From NCBI RefSeq assembly GCF_015351245.1, contig NZ_JADKSO010000005.1, forward strand, positions 62,001-126,000: 64,000 bases of DNA, in the 5' to 3' direction. How positions within the stretch are numbered: position 1 is the stretch's first letter; each line of letters begins with the position of its first letter. The notes beneath the pieces were generated by a model. That model searched no databases. It was not told the origin of the DNA and saw only the letters and a program-made list of their open reading frames with translations. The stretch is from Rathayibacter sp. VKM Ac-2879 (GTDB taxonomy: Bacteria > Actinomycetota > Actinomycetes > Actinomycetales > Microbacteriaceae). Positions 53,861 through 61,929 of the stretch are shown here, piece by piece. Made by a program: the position numbers and the translations under genes.

Positions 53861-56065
53861 ATGGGGAACTACCGCCGCTCGTCTCGCTTGCTCACCGCCG
53901 CTCTCATCGCCGCCGTCGGTCTCGGTGCCGGCCTCGTGCCGGTCGCCTCCGCGGCCGCGGACCCGGCCGCGCCCTCGACCCTCTCGGTCGAGACCGGAGC
54001 GCTCGATCCCACCCTCGACCGTGCCGATCAGGGCGCTCCCGGGCTGAGCACGCAGGCCTATGACGGCGACGAGACCAAGAGCTTCCGCGCCGGTTTCATC
54101 ATCAGCGACGCGAACTTCTTCGACTCCGACGCCCTCTCGGCGTCCCAGGTGCAGTCGCTCTTGAACGACAAGGGCAGCGGCTGCTCGACGGGCGTCTCCG
54201 TCCCGTGTCTCAAGAACTTCTCGCAGCAGACCTCCTCGAAGCCCGCGGACGCGATGTGCAGTGCCTACGCCGGCGCCTCGAACGAGAGCGCGGCGACGAT
54301 CTTCTCGCGCGTGGGACTCGCGTGCGGCATCAACCCGCTCGCGCTCGTCGTGCTCGTCCAGAAGGAGCGCAGCCTCGTCACGTCCACGTCGCCCACCGCG
54401 ACCGACTACAACAAGGCCACGGGCTTCAACTGCCCGGACACCGCCCCCTGCGACCCCGGCTCGGCGGGCTTCTTCACCCAGGTCTACAGCGCGGCGCGGC
54501 AGTTCAAGAAGTACGCGAACCCGCCGGGATCGGGCGCGAACTTCACCGCCTACGCGCCCGGCACCACGCCGAACATCGCGTACTACCCCGACACGCGCTG
54601 CGGATCCTCGCCCGTGACGATCGGCAACCAGGCCACCGCCGACCTGTACTACTACACGCCGTACCAGCCCAACAGCTACGCCCTCACCGGCACGGGCGAC
54701 TCCTCGTGCGCGACCTACGGCAACGTCAACTTCTGGTACCTCTTCAGCGACTGGAACCCCGCCGGCACTCTCGCCAACGCAGGGATCGCCCCAGACGGCT
54801 CGGTCGACACGCCCCGCATCTCGGGCACGACCCTCACCGCCTCCGGCTGGACCGTCGACCCGACGAGCCAGCAGCTCGCGCTCGCGACGACCGTCACGAT
54901 CACGGCCCCCGACGGCTCGAAGACCGTGCGCACCCAGAACGCGGGAGGCGACCGCGGCGACATCCCGGGCGCCTACCCGGTGGCCGGCCGCAACCACGGC
55001 TTCTCGGTGACGGCACCCGTCTCGGCGATCGGCACCTACACCGTCTGCGCGAGCGCCGCCTCCGCCGACTGGAACCGCTGGGTCGGCACCGGCGACTCGC
55101 GGGGCCCGGGCTCGAAGGACCTCGGCTGCTCCAGCGTCTCGTACAAGGGTGCGATCGCCGTCACGCGGCTGGCCGGAATCGACCGCCAGGAGACCGCGGT
55201 GAAGGTCTCGCAAGCGACGTTCCAGCCCGGCGTGAACGTCGTCTACATCGCGAGCGGCCAGAACTTCCCCGACGCCCTCAGCGCCGCGCCCGCTGCGGCG
55301 AAGCAGGGCGGACCGCTGCTTCTGGTCGACCCCGACTCGATGTCGCAGCCGGTCCAGGACGAGCTCTCTCGGCTGAAGCCGAAGAAGATCGTCGTCGTCG
55401 GCTCGAATCTGAGCGTCAGCGATGCCCTGTACCAGCAGCTCGCCACCTACGTCGGCTCGAGCAACGCGATCCTCCGTCTCGGTGGCGTCGACCGCTACGA
55501 CACCTCGAAGAAGATCATCAACTACGCCTTCCCGGGCACCTCGGCCAAGGCCTGGATGACCTCGGGCGAGCGCTTCCCCGACGCGCTCGGCGCCGGAGCG
55601 TCAGCGGGCTCGGCGAATGCGCCGGTCATCCTCGTGAACGGTGGCGCCGCGACCGCCGATCAGCAGACGATCGACCTCCTCACCCGACTGCAGGTCACGA
55701 AGCTCACGATCGCGGGCAGCACGCTCGCCGTGAGCGACGGCATCAAGAACTCCCTTCCGTCGTCCGTCGTCTCGACCCGCATCGGTGGCGTCGACCGCTA
55801 CGACACCTCGGAGCAGATGAACCGCGCCGGTTTCCCCTCCGGTGCGAAGACGGTCTACCTCACGACGGGCGAGGCCTTCCCCGACGGCCTCTCGGGAGGC
55901 GCGGCGGCCGGTTACACCGACAGTCCGCTCTTCACGGTGCAGCCCACCTGCGTGCCGCAAGCGGTGCTGAACGACATCTCGGCCTGGGGAGTCACCAAGG
56001 TCAACGTCCTGGGCGGCCCGACCACGCTGTCCGACGCCGTGCTGAATCTCACCTCCTGCGGCTGA
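53861..56065 (+). CDS. Secreted cell-wall-binding repeat 2 protein with lysozyme-like N-terminal domain
   Basis: 734 aa. Sec signal peptide (LLTAALIAAVGLGAGLVPVASAAA cleavage near residue 32). Residues about 75-290 form a Cys-rich domain with QKERSLVT, where the Glu resembles the catalytic acid of lytic transglycosylases, and DLYYYTPYQPN near its end. A linker domain (about 300-425) of beta type follows. Then come three CW_binding_2 repeats (from about residues 433, 537 and 640), with starts such as RLGGVDRYDTS and FPDALGAGASAG. It is expected to be held in the cell wall non-covalently. The next gene encodes a shorter paralogue of the N-terminal domain. Enzymatic activity is a guess. Confidence 0.85.
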   Translation: MGNYRRSSRLLTAALIAAVGLGAGLVPVASAAADPAAPSTLSVETGALDPTLDRADQGAPGLSTQAYDGDETKSFRAGFIISDANFFDSDALSASQVQSLLNDKGSGCSTGVSVPCLKNFSQQTSSKPADAMCSAYAGASNESAATIFSRVGLACGINPLALVVLVQKERSLVTSTSPTATDYNKATGFNCPDTAPCDPGSAGFFTQVYSAARQFKKYANPPGSGANFTAYAPGTTPNIAYYPDTRCGSSPVTIGNQATADLYYYTPYQPNSYALTGTGDSSCATYGNVNFWYLFSDWNPAGTLANAGIAPDGSVDTPRISGTTLTASGWTVDPTSQQLALATTVTITAPDGSKTVRTQNAGGDRGDIPGAYPVAGRNHGFSVTAPVSAIGTYTVCASAASADWNRWVGTGDSRGPGSKDLGCSSVSYKGAIAVTRLAGIDRQETAVKVSQATFQPGVNVVYIASGQNFPDALSAAPAAAKQGGPLLLVDPDSMSQPVQDELSRLKPKKIVVVGSNLSVSDALYQQLATYVGSSNAILRLGGVDRYDTSKKIINYAFPGTSAKAWMTSGERFPDALGAGASAGSANAPVILVNGGAATADQQTIDLLTRLQVTKLTIAGSTLAVSDGIKNSLPSSVVSTRIGGVDRYDTSEQMNRAGFPSGAKTVYLTTGEAFPDGLSGGAAAGYTDSPLFTVQPTCVPQAVLNDISAWGVTKVNVLGGPTTLSDAVLNLTSCG
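55479..55810 (+). repeat. 29-bp exact DNA repeat within CW_binding_2 units 2 and 3
   Basis: Positions 55479-55507 and 55782-55810 are identical over 29 bases and 303 bases apart (exactly 101 codons). They encode the GGVDRYDTS motif. Such identity beyond the protein level indicates recent duplication or gene conversion. Confidence 0.8.
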
Positions 56066-56092
56066 GCGTCGGGCGGCGGCTACCGTGGAGGG

Positions 56093-56974
56093 ATGATCCG
56101 GGCAGCGTTCTCCGTGTCCGCCGCCCGACGTAGGAGGATCGGGGCAGTCGCCCTGCTCATCCTCCTCGTGGCGGGCGCGCTCGCGGGCGCGACGGACCCG
56201 AGCCGCCGGGCGGCGCCTCCGAGTGAGCCGCCGAGCATCACGATGTGGACCACGCTCTCGGGCGGGGTCGACGCATCCGATTTCGATCCGGGCGACATGA
56301 TCTCGGACGCTGTCTTCTTCGACGGCGATGCACTCAGTCCCGTGACGATTCAGGCGTTCCTCGACGCACGGGTCCCGGAGTGCGAGGGCGTCGATGTGCC
56401 GTGCCTCCGCGACTACACCGAAGACACGGCCGACATCCCTGCCGACGAGGAGTGCCGAGCCTCGCCGGGAGGCGACGGGCGCACGGCCGCCGAGATCATC
56501 GGCGCCGTGGCCGTGGCGTGCGGGGTGAGCCCCGCGGTCGTGCTCACGCTGCTCCAGAAAGAACAGTCGCTCGTCACCGATCCGGCTCCGAGCGAGCGAC
56601 AGTTCCGCAGCGCGACCGGGTACGGCTGCCCGGACACGGCCGACTGCGACAGCGACTCGTTCGGCTTCGCGGCGCAGGTGTATGGAGCGGCTTGGCAGTT
56701 CCAGCGCTACCGGGCGCCCGGAAGCAGCTTCGACTGGTATCCGGTGGGAGAGGTCAGCTCGATCGCCTTCTCGCCTGACCCCGCGTGCGGCTCGGCGGAC
56801 GTGATGATCGAGAACGCGGCGACCGCCGGGCTGTACTACTACACGCCGTACCAGCCCAACGCGGCCGCGCTCGCGAACCTCGAGGGCTCGGGCGACGACT
56901 GCTCGGCGTACGGCAACCGCAACTTCTGGCGCATCTTCAGCACGTGGTTCGGCGATCCGCGCGCGGGCGGGTAG
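56093..56974 (+). CDS. Secreted paralogue with only the lysozyme-like domain
   Basis: 293 aa. N-terminal signal anchor or signal peptide (IGAVALLILLVAGALAGA), Pro/Arg/Ser linker, then the same Cys-rich domain as the upstream protein: AVFFDGDALSPVTIQAFLD, LQKEQSLVTDPAPSE, ATGYGCPDTADCDSDSFGF, LYYYTPYQPNAAAL. The CW_binding_2 repeats are missing, so it lacks the wall anchor. A 30-base stretch coding for LYYYTPYQPN is identical at 54644-54673 and 56831-56860. TACCGT box and GGAGGG lie just before the ATG. Tandem duplication followed by divergence; function unknown. Confidence 0.8.
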   Translation: MIRAAFSVSAARRRRIGAVALLILLVAGALAGATDPSRRAAPPSEPPSITMWTTLSGGVDASDFDPGDMISDAVFFDGDALSPVTIQAFLDARVPECEGVDVPCLRDYTEDTADIPADEECRASPGGDGRTAAEIIGAVAVACGVSPAVVLTLLQKEQSLVTDPAPSERQFRSATGYGCPDTADCDSDSFGFAAQVYGAAWQFQRYRAPGSSFDWYPVGEVSSIAFSPDPACGSADVMIENAATAGLYYYTPYQPNAAALANLEGSGDDCSAYGNRNFWRIFSTWFGDPRAGG

Positions 56975-56980
56975 AGCGGC

Positions 56981-57568
56981 TCAGGCTGCGGCGTCCACCT
57001 TCGGACGTAGCCGCTTGAGTCCCACTCCCGCGAGTTCGCCGAGCTCGGCCATGCTGGTCGCGCCGTGGCGGCGGGCGGCGTGCACGACGATCGCGGCACA
57101 CGCCTCCGCATCGGCCGACGCGTCGTGGTGACGGAACTCGTCGAAGCCGGCCGCCAGTGCGACCGCGGGGAGGCGGTACGAGTCGAGCTCGTAGGTCTTG
57201 CGGGCGAGCTGGAGCGAGCACAGGTAGTCGTACTCCGGATGCTCGAGCGCGGTCGCGGCACAGGCCGCGCGGATCACTCCCATGTCGAAGCCCGCATTGT
57301 GCGCGACGAAGACGTCGCCGTCGGCGAAGGCCACGAGGTCGGCGAACTGCTCGACCCAGGAGGCGGCGCCGCGCACGTCGTGGTGGCGGATGCCGTGGAT
57401 GCGGGTGTTCCACTCGAGGAACTCGTCGAACCCCAGCGGCGGCCGGATGAGCCAGCCGGCGCGGTCGACGACGCGGCCGTTGCGGACTTTCACCAGACCG
57501 ACCGAGCACGCAGACGCTCCGTGGGAATTGGCGGTCTCGAAGTCGATGGCGGTGAAGTCGATGGGCAC
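56981..57568 (-). CDS. DnaQ-like 3'-5' exonuclease
   Basis: 195-aa DEDDh exonuclease domain protein. Exo I: FTAIDFETANSHGASA (Asp and Glu); Exo II: VFVAHNAGFDMGVIRAA; Exo III: FRHHDASADAEACAAIVV (His and Asp). Contains only the nuclease plus a short C-terminal Arg/Lys tail (LKRLRPKVDAAA), without BRCT. Proofreading-like or RNase T-like role; target unknown. GTG 57568 chosen (VPIDFTAIDF, GGTGGAGC before it); 57583 is an upstream alternative. Convergent with the surface-protein pair. Confidence 0.88.
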   Translation of the reverse strand: MPIDFTAIDFETANSHGASACSVGLVKVRNGRVVDRAGWLIRPPLGFDEFLEWNTRIHGIRHHDVRGAASWVEQFADLVAFADGDVFVAHNAGFDMGVIRAACAATALEHPEYDYLCSLQLARKTYELDSYRLPAVALAAGFDEFRHHDASADAEACAAIVVHAARRHGATSMAELGELAGVGLKRLRPKVDAAA

Positions 57569-57683
57569 GCTCCACCCTCTCACGCGCCTCCGACACGACC
57601 CGCCAGGCGTCCGGTGTGGGCCGATGTCCGGTGCCGCTTCCCGTCCTCGGGGCGCGAAGCGTCACGCCGTAAGATGGATGCCC

Positions 57684-58757
57684 GTGGCTCTCACTCTCGC
57701 AATCGTCGGTCTCCCCAACGTCGGCAAGTCGACGCTCTTCAACGCGCTGACCAAGAACACGGTCCTCGCGGCGAACTACCCGTTCGCGACCATCGAGCCC
57801 AACGTCGGAGTCGTGAACCTGCCCGACCCGCGCCTCGAGGTGCTCGCCGGTCTCTTCGGCTCGGAGCGCATCCTTCCTGCCCCCGTCTCCTTCGTCGACA
57901 TCGCCGGCATCGTGCGCGGCGCGTCCGAGGGGGAGGGGCTCGGCAACAAGTTCCTCGCGAACATCCGCGAGGCCGACGCCATCGCCCAGGTGATCCGCGG
58001 ATTCACGGACGCGGACGTCGTGCACGTCGACGGCAAGGTCGATGCCGCGAACGACATGGAGACGATCAACACGGAGCTCGTGCTCGCCGATCTTCAGACA
58101 CTCGAGAAGGCCGAGGCGCGGTACGAGAAGGAGGTGAAGGGTCGCAAGATCGAGCCCATCGTGCTCGAGACCGCGAAGAAGGCGCGCGAGTTCCTCGACT
58201 CCGGCCGGCCGTTGTCGGCGTCCTCCCTTGACCTCGACCCGATCCGCGAGCTGGGGCTGCTGACGGCAAAGCCCTTCATCTATGTCTTCAACGTCGACGA
58301 GGCGGTGCTGACCGACACTGCTCGCAAGGCAGAGCTTGCGGCGCTTGTGGCCCCCGCGCAGGCGATCTTCCTCGACGCGAAGATCGAGTCGGAGCTGATC
58401 GACCTCGACGAGGCCGACGCCGCCGAGATGCTCGAGTCGACGGGCCAGACGGAGTCGGGCCTCAACCAGCTGGCGCGCATCGGCTTCGACACGCTCGGGC
58501 TGCAGACCTACCTCACGGCCGGCCCGAAGGAGACGCGCGCCTGGACCATCGGGAAGGGGTGGACGGCTCCGCAGGCAGCGGGCGTCATCCACACCGATTT
58601 CCAGAAGGGGTTCATCAAGGCCGAGATCATCTCGTTCGACGACCTCGTCGAGACCGGCTCGATCGCGGAGGCGCGCGCCAAGGGCAAGGCGCGCATCGAA
58701 GGCAAGGACTACGTGATGCAGGACGGCGACGTCGTGGAGTTCCGCTTCAACGTGTAG
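57684..58757 (+). CDS. ychF: YchF/OLA1-family redox-regulated ATPase
   Basis: 357-aa P-loop protein of the Obg family that prefers ATP. G1: IVGLPNVGKSTLFNAL; G3-like: FVDIAGIVRGASEGEGLGN; G4 position holds FIYVFNVDE rather than NKxD, which explains ATP preference. Coiled-coil insert about 130-200; C-terminal TGS domain (RAWTIGKGWTAPQAAGVIHT, DYVMQDGDVVEFRFNV). Ribosome-associated and stress-linked. GTG 57684 follows a TAAGAT box by 8 nt; ATG 57678 is an alternative. An integrated element begins 22 bp after its stop. Confidence 0.94.
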   Translation: MALTLAIVGLPNVGKSTLFNALTKNTVLAANYPFATIEPNVGVVNLPDPRLEVLAGLFGSERILPAPVSFVDIAGIVRGASEGEGLGNKFLANIREADAIAQVIRGFTDADVVHVDGKVDAANDMETINTELVLADLQTLEKAEARYEKEVKGRKIEPIVLETAKKAREFLDSGRPLSASSLDLDPIRELGLLTAKPFIYVFNVDEAVLTDTARKAELAALVAPAQAIFLDAKIESELIDLDEADAAEMLESTGQTESGLNQLARIGFDTLGLQTYLTAGPKETRAWTIGKGWTAPQAAGVIHTDFQKGFIKAEIISFDDLVETGSIAEARAKGKARIEGKDYVMQDGDVVEFRFNV

Positions 58758-58771
58758 AACGCCCCTTCTAC
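58754..58771. terminator. Short hairpin over the ychF stop codon
   Basis: GTAGAA-CGCCCC-TTCTAC: 6-bp stem, 6-nt loop, including the ychF TAG. It may help end ychF transcription or lie within the element's attachment region, since the integrase gene ends at 58780. Confidence 0.35.
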
Positions 58772-58779
58772 CCCCGCCG

Positions 58780-59895
58780 TTACTGGGATGCGCGCTCGTC
58801 AGTCCGCAGAGAGTCCGCAGGAGCGGCGCTCGCCGCCTTCATCAGGCCGGCTGCAGCGGTCCTGGTACGGTCCTCGGCGGTGGGCCATAGGTGCGAGTAG
58901 GTCTCGAGCGTGGTGGTCGCCTTCGCGTGTCCGAGGGCGCGCTGGACGGTGACGACGTCGCAGCCGTCGGCGATGAGGCCGGAGGCATAGAAGTGGCGGA
59001 GGTCGTGCAGCCGGAAGGCGCTGACGCCCGCGCGGGCGATGGTGCTGCGCCACCAGTAGCCGACGGTGTTCTGGTGCGGAGGCCGGCCGCCTCCGCCGAC
59101 GAAGAGCCAGCCCTCGTCGCCGCGGACGCCGATCTGCTCGACGTGCCGACCGAGGAGGAGCACTAGCTCGTCGGGGAGGTAGACGACGCGCTCGGACCCG
59201 TACTTCGGAGGAGTGACCTCGACGCCGCCGGCCGAGACGCGCTGCACCTGGCGCTGAACGTGGAGCTGCCGGCGTAGGAAGTCGACGTCGGAGAGCTGCG
59301 CCCCGGCGGCCTCGCCGAGGCGCAGGCCCGCGAACGCGCAGAGCGCGACGAACGGTCGGAACCACTCCTCGGCCGCCTCGAGCACGGCGCCGACTTCCTC
59401 GGGCGTTGGCACGCGCATCGCATGCTCCGCCTTCCGGCCTCGCGGGAGCGTGACGCCCTCTGAGGGGTCGGTCCCGATGACCCGATCGCGGAGAGCGCCG
59501 CGGAGGACGGCGCGGACGTTGTTCGTGCGCGTCCTGATGGTGCCGGCGGCGAGACCCTCGGCGCTCATGCTCTTGATCCACGTCTCGACGTGGGAGCGGC
59601 GGAGCTTGCCGAGCTCGACGTCGGCGAAGGTGCAGCGCCGAACCGCAAGGCTCATCGCTGTCGCGGTTCCTCGTGCCCAGACCTGGCGGGTCGACCACTC
59701 TGCGAAGTAGCTGGCGAGCGTGACCCGGCCGGCGCGCGGGTCGACGTAGGTGCCGAAGATGACGGTAGCGGTTACGCCGTCGAGCCACCGCTGAGCGTCA
59801 ATCTTGCGGTCGAAGTGCCGCGCATGCTCCTTGCCCTCAGCGTCGCGGTAGCGTGCGCGCCATGCACCGTCAGCTCTCTTCTTGATGCTCGCCAT
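58780..59895 (-). CDS. int: Tyrosine recombinase (phage-type integrase)
   Basis: 371-aa site-specific integrase. N-terminal arm-binding-like domain (KKRADGAWRARYRDAEGKEH), core-binding SAM-like domain (about 60-150), catalytic domain with Arg192 (AFAGLRLGEA), Lys231, His297 and Arg300 (LHDLRHFYAS), His323 (LGHAKATTT) and Tyr333 (ETYSHLW): the complete catalytic set. It reads toward ychF, placing the attachment site at or in the ychF 3' end. Its start overlaps the repressor's end by 26 bases, so int and repressor share a transcript. Confidence 0.92.
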   Translation of the reverse strand: MASIKKRADGAWRARYRDAEGKEHARHFDRKIDAQRWLDGVTATVIFGTYVDPRAGRVTLASYFAEWSTRQVWARGTATAMSLAVRRCTFADVELGKLRRSHVETWIKSMSAEGLAAGTIRTRTNNVRAVLRGALRDRVIGTDPSEGVTLPRGRKAEHAMRVPTPEEVGAVLEAAEEWFRPFVALCAFAGLRLGEAAGAQLSDVDFLRRQLHVQRQVQRVSAGGVEVTPPKYGSERVVYLPDELVLLLGRHVEQIGVRGDEGWLFVGGGGRPPHQNTVGYWWRSTIARAGVSAFRLHDLRHFYASGLIADGCDVVTVQRALGHAKATTTLETYSHLWPTAEDRTRTAAAGLMKAASAAPADSLRTDERASQ

Positions 59896-60541
59896 CTGCC
59901 TCCGCCTCCCGGCGCATCGTCTCTCGATCGACCATTTCTCGGTGCAGCAGCTGTAGGTACACAGTTCCGCCGAGCACGACGTCCTCAGCCTGTCCCCAGG
60001 CTTCCAGCTGCGGGAGTGAATCCCGGAGAGAGCCGGCGACCCGTTCGATCTCGCCGGTGAACGCCTGGTTGATGATGCTCAGTGCCGTCTCGAATGCTCG
60101 CCACTCCGGATGGATGGAAAGCAGGTGGCGAACGGTCTCGTCGTTCTCTTTGTCGAGCGGTCGTAGGCCATCCGCGACCTTCGCGAGGTCGTACTGGGCG
60201 GCCGCGTACTCGCGACTCGCATCGTCGACGAGGCGAGATGCTCGAGCCATTCGATCGATCCGCGTCTGCAGGAGACGCCGCTCCGAGCCCGGGAGTTGTC
60301 TCGCAAGGTCGCCCAGGTCCAAGCCGAGCTCGACCGACAGCGCGACCGCCTCGGAGAGCTTCGCCGGTCGGCCGCCTCCCTCGATCCGCGAGAGAGCGGA
60401 CGGGTCGAGCGCATGCCCGTACTTCGTCATCCGCTCGGCGAGAGATCTCTGACTGAGCCCTCGACGCTCTCGCGCCTCTGAGACGCGACGGCCGAATGTT
60501 GAGTCGAGATGGCCATCGTCGTCTGATGTTGGATTCTGCAC
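59870..60541 (-). CDS. XRE-family repressor-like protein of the element
   Basis: 223 aa with the chosen start. N-terminal helix-turn-helix: FGRRVSEARERRGLSQRSLA and PSALSRIEGGGRPAKLSEAV. The rest is helical and charged, probably for dimerisation, with no LexA-like protease motif. Divergent from the Xis-like gene across a region of inverted repeats, as for an immunity repressor. On the minus strand GTGACA-N17-TACGAT places the transcription start at about 60541-60542, right on GTG 60541: a leaderless message, as for lambda cI from PRM. Earlier in-frame starts (60550, 60577) lie within or upstream of that promoter. Confidence 0.75.
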   Translation of the reverse strand: MQNPTSDDDGHLDSTFGRRVSEARERRGLSQRSLAERMTKYGHALDPSALSRIEGGGRPAKLSEAVALSVELGLDLGDLARQLPGSERRLLQTRIDRMARASRLVDDASREYAAAQYDLAKVADGLRPLDKENDETVRHLLSIHPEWRAFETALSIINQAFTGEIERVAGSLRDSLPQLEAWGQAEDVVLGGTVYLQLLHREMVDRETMRREAEADGEHQEES

Positions 60542-60545
60542 ACAG

Positions 60546-60614
60546 CACATCGTATGTGTTGACAGCATCGATGTCACGACGTACGTTCATGCACAGATCG
60601 CATGAGATGTGATC
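60546..60614. promoter_or_regulatory. Divergent repressor/early promoter region with inverted repeats
   Basis: Rightward: TTGACA (60559-60564), 17-nt spacer, TACGTT (60582-60587). Leftward: GTGACA (60577-60572), 17-nt spacer, TACGAT (60554-60549). Inverted repeats: CACAT-CGT-ATGTG (60546-60558) over the leftward -10, CATCGATG (60566-60573) between, and GATCGCAT-GAG-ATGTGATC (60596-60614, one mismatch) downstream of the rightward start. These are candidate operators for the XRE protein. Confidence 0.55.
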
Positions 60615-60634
60615 CTGACGAGAGAGGCGATCCC

Positions 60635-60841
60635 GTGACAGCAACAGAAAAGCTCGCGGTGGTGTCCATCCTGCTGACTCTGCCCGAGACGGCGGAGATG
60701 CTGCGGAAGTCCGAGGCGCAGCTCCGCTGGATGATCCAGACGAAGACGGCCCCGCGCTCAGCGGTGATCGGGGGTCGACGCATGTTCCGGCGCGCCGACG
60801 TGGACGACTTCATCACGAAGGCGTTCGAGGACGCCTCGTGA
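60635..60841 (+). CDS. Small helix-turn-helix protein, excisionase-like
   Basis: 68-aa MerR/Xis-type DNA-binding protein: LTLPETAEMLRKSEAQLRWM followed by a wing (SAVIGGRRMFRRADVDDFI). This is the helix-turn-helix-17 pattern of excisionases and small element regulators. GTG start with AGAGAGG 7 nt upstream. It is the first gene rightward of the control region and its stop overlaps a GTG of the following ORF. It may direct excision with the integrase (inference). Confidence 0.75.
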   Translation: MTATEKLAVVSILLTLPETAEMLRKSEAQLRWMIQTKTAPRSAVIGGRRMFRRADVDDFITKAFEDAS

Positions 60842-60927
60842 GTAAGAAGAAAGCCCCCGGCGCTGCGCCAACAGCAACCGAGGGCAAGACCTCCACCAGA
60901 ACCATGGAAGAACCAGAAGGAGTCTCA

Positions 60928-61599
60928 ATGACTGAGAGCAACACTACTGCGGCGCTCGCCGTGTCCGCACCCCCCTCGTCCGAGCGCCACGACGGGCGGG
61001 ACAGCCGGCTGGCGATCATCGAGGCGGCCTGGTCGGAGGGTGATCGGTCGGCGCTGGTCGACATCCCCTCGCCGTGGTGGGCGCATTCGGGAACGGTGGA
61101 GACGGGTCTGTCGGACCGGGAGTTCATCGTTACGTGGGTCTACGACGATCCGGAGGGTCGCGAGCGGCTGGCGACGGTCTCCCAGTTCGAGTCGGTCGAC
61201 CGAGACACCGGTGAGTGGGCGTCGGAGCCGCCGGCGATTCACGTCCTGTCGAACGGTACGCACTCGATAGAGGGGACGACGGAGTCGCCGGAAGAGGCGC
61301 GACGAGTGGCGGCCGATCTGGACCGTGCTGCGTCCTGCTTGGAGGTGGCGTCTGGTTCGCGGCTGGTCGCCGGAGGCCCTCGCGGAGCCCTGACGCCGGT
61401 CGGGCATATCGTGATGCTGCGCCGGATGGCCGGGATGAGCCGGAAGGCGCTGGCGCGCGAGGCCGGCTACAGCAAGCGGACCCTGCGCCTCATCGAGAGC
61501 GGCGCCGTCCCTCTTCTGCGGGTCGATGCGCACTTGCTGACCGCCGCCATCGCGCGCCGCCTCGCCGAGGGTGCCGCCTCCGAGGAGCTCGGAGCGTGA
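60928..61599 (+). CDS. Element protein with C-terminal XRE-type helix-turn-helix
   Basis: 223 aa. The N-terminal 160 residues are unlike anything I recognise: acidic and Trp-containing (SPWWAHSGTVETGLSD, EFIVTWVYDDPEGRERL, SLLEV-like helical segment before residue 160). The C-terminus has VGHIVMLRRMAGMSRKALAREAGY and SKRTLRLIESG, a standard helix-turn-helix. AAGGAG 7 nt before ATG 60928 decides this start; the frame is also open from GTG 60838. The stop overlaps the next ORF (GTGA). Probably an early regulator. Confidence 0.65.
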   Translation: MTESNTTAALAVSAPPSSERHDGRDSRLAIIEAAWSEGDRSALVDIPSPWWAHSGTVETGLSDREFIVTWVYDDPEGRERLATVSQFESVDRDTGEWASEPPAIHVLSNGTHSIEGTTESPEEARRVAADLDRAASCLEVASGSRLVAGGPRGALTPVGHIVMLRRMAGMSRKALAREAGYSKRTLRLIESGAVPLLRVDAHLLTAAIARRLAEGAASEELGA

Positions 61600-61928
61600 G
61601 TCTGGTCACCACCTACGTCGTCTACTGGCCGGAGTTCGGGGTGCTCAAGATCGGCCGCGCGAAGCGGTGGGCGCGCTACCTCGACCTGCTCGAGCCGGAG
61701 AACGGCGGCCGTCTGCTGCTGATGTACGACAAGACCCCGCCGGAGTTCGAGACGTTCGCGCTGCGCGAGCTGCGGGAGCACTTCGCGCGTGCGTTCTCGT
61801 CGGATCGGGACGAGCTGGCGCTGCGGTTGCTGCCGCGGGCGCGCGGCTTCACGGAGTGCTTCTCGGTCCCGCGCGGCAAGGCGCGCGAGGCCATGGATTG
61901 GATTTTCGAGGGATTCGGGAGGGCGCTT
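61596..61928 (+). CDS. GIY-YIG/T5orf172-like domain ORF with no nearby stop
   Basis: The first 110 or so residues look like a real small domain: TYVVYWPEFGVLKIGRAKRW, YLDLLEPENGGRLLLMYDK, FETFALRELREHFARAF, RARGFTECFSVP, REAMDWIFEGFG. The Tyr-Trp and Lys-Ile-Gly-Arg spacing recalls the T5orf172/Bro-N-associated GIY-YIG-type nucleases. The GTG start overlaps the upstream stop. The frame does not close after the domain: it runs open to 63902 through three other genes in different frames. The end given (61928) is therefore only where the domain ends before the next gene, not a stop codon. Possibly frameshifted. Confidence 0.5.
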
Positions 61929-61929
61929 C

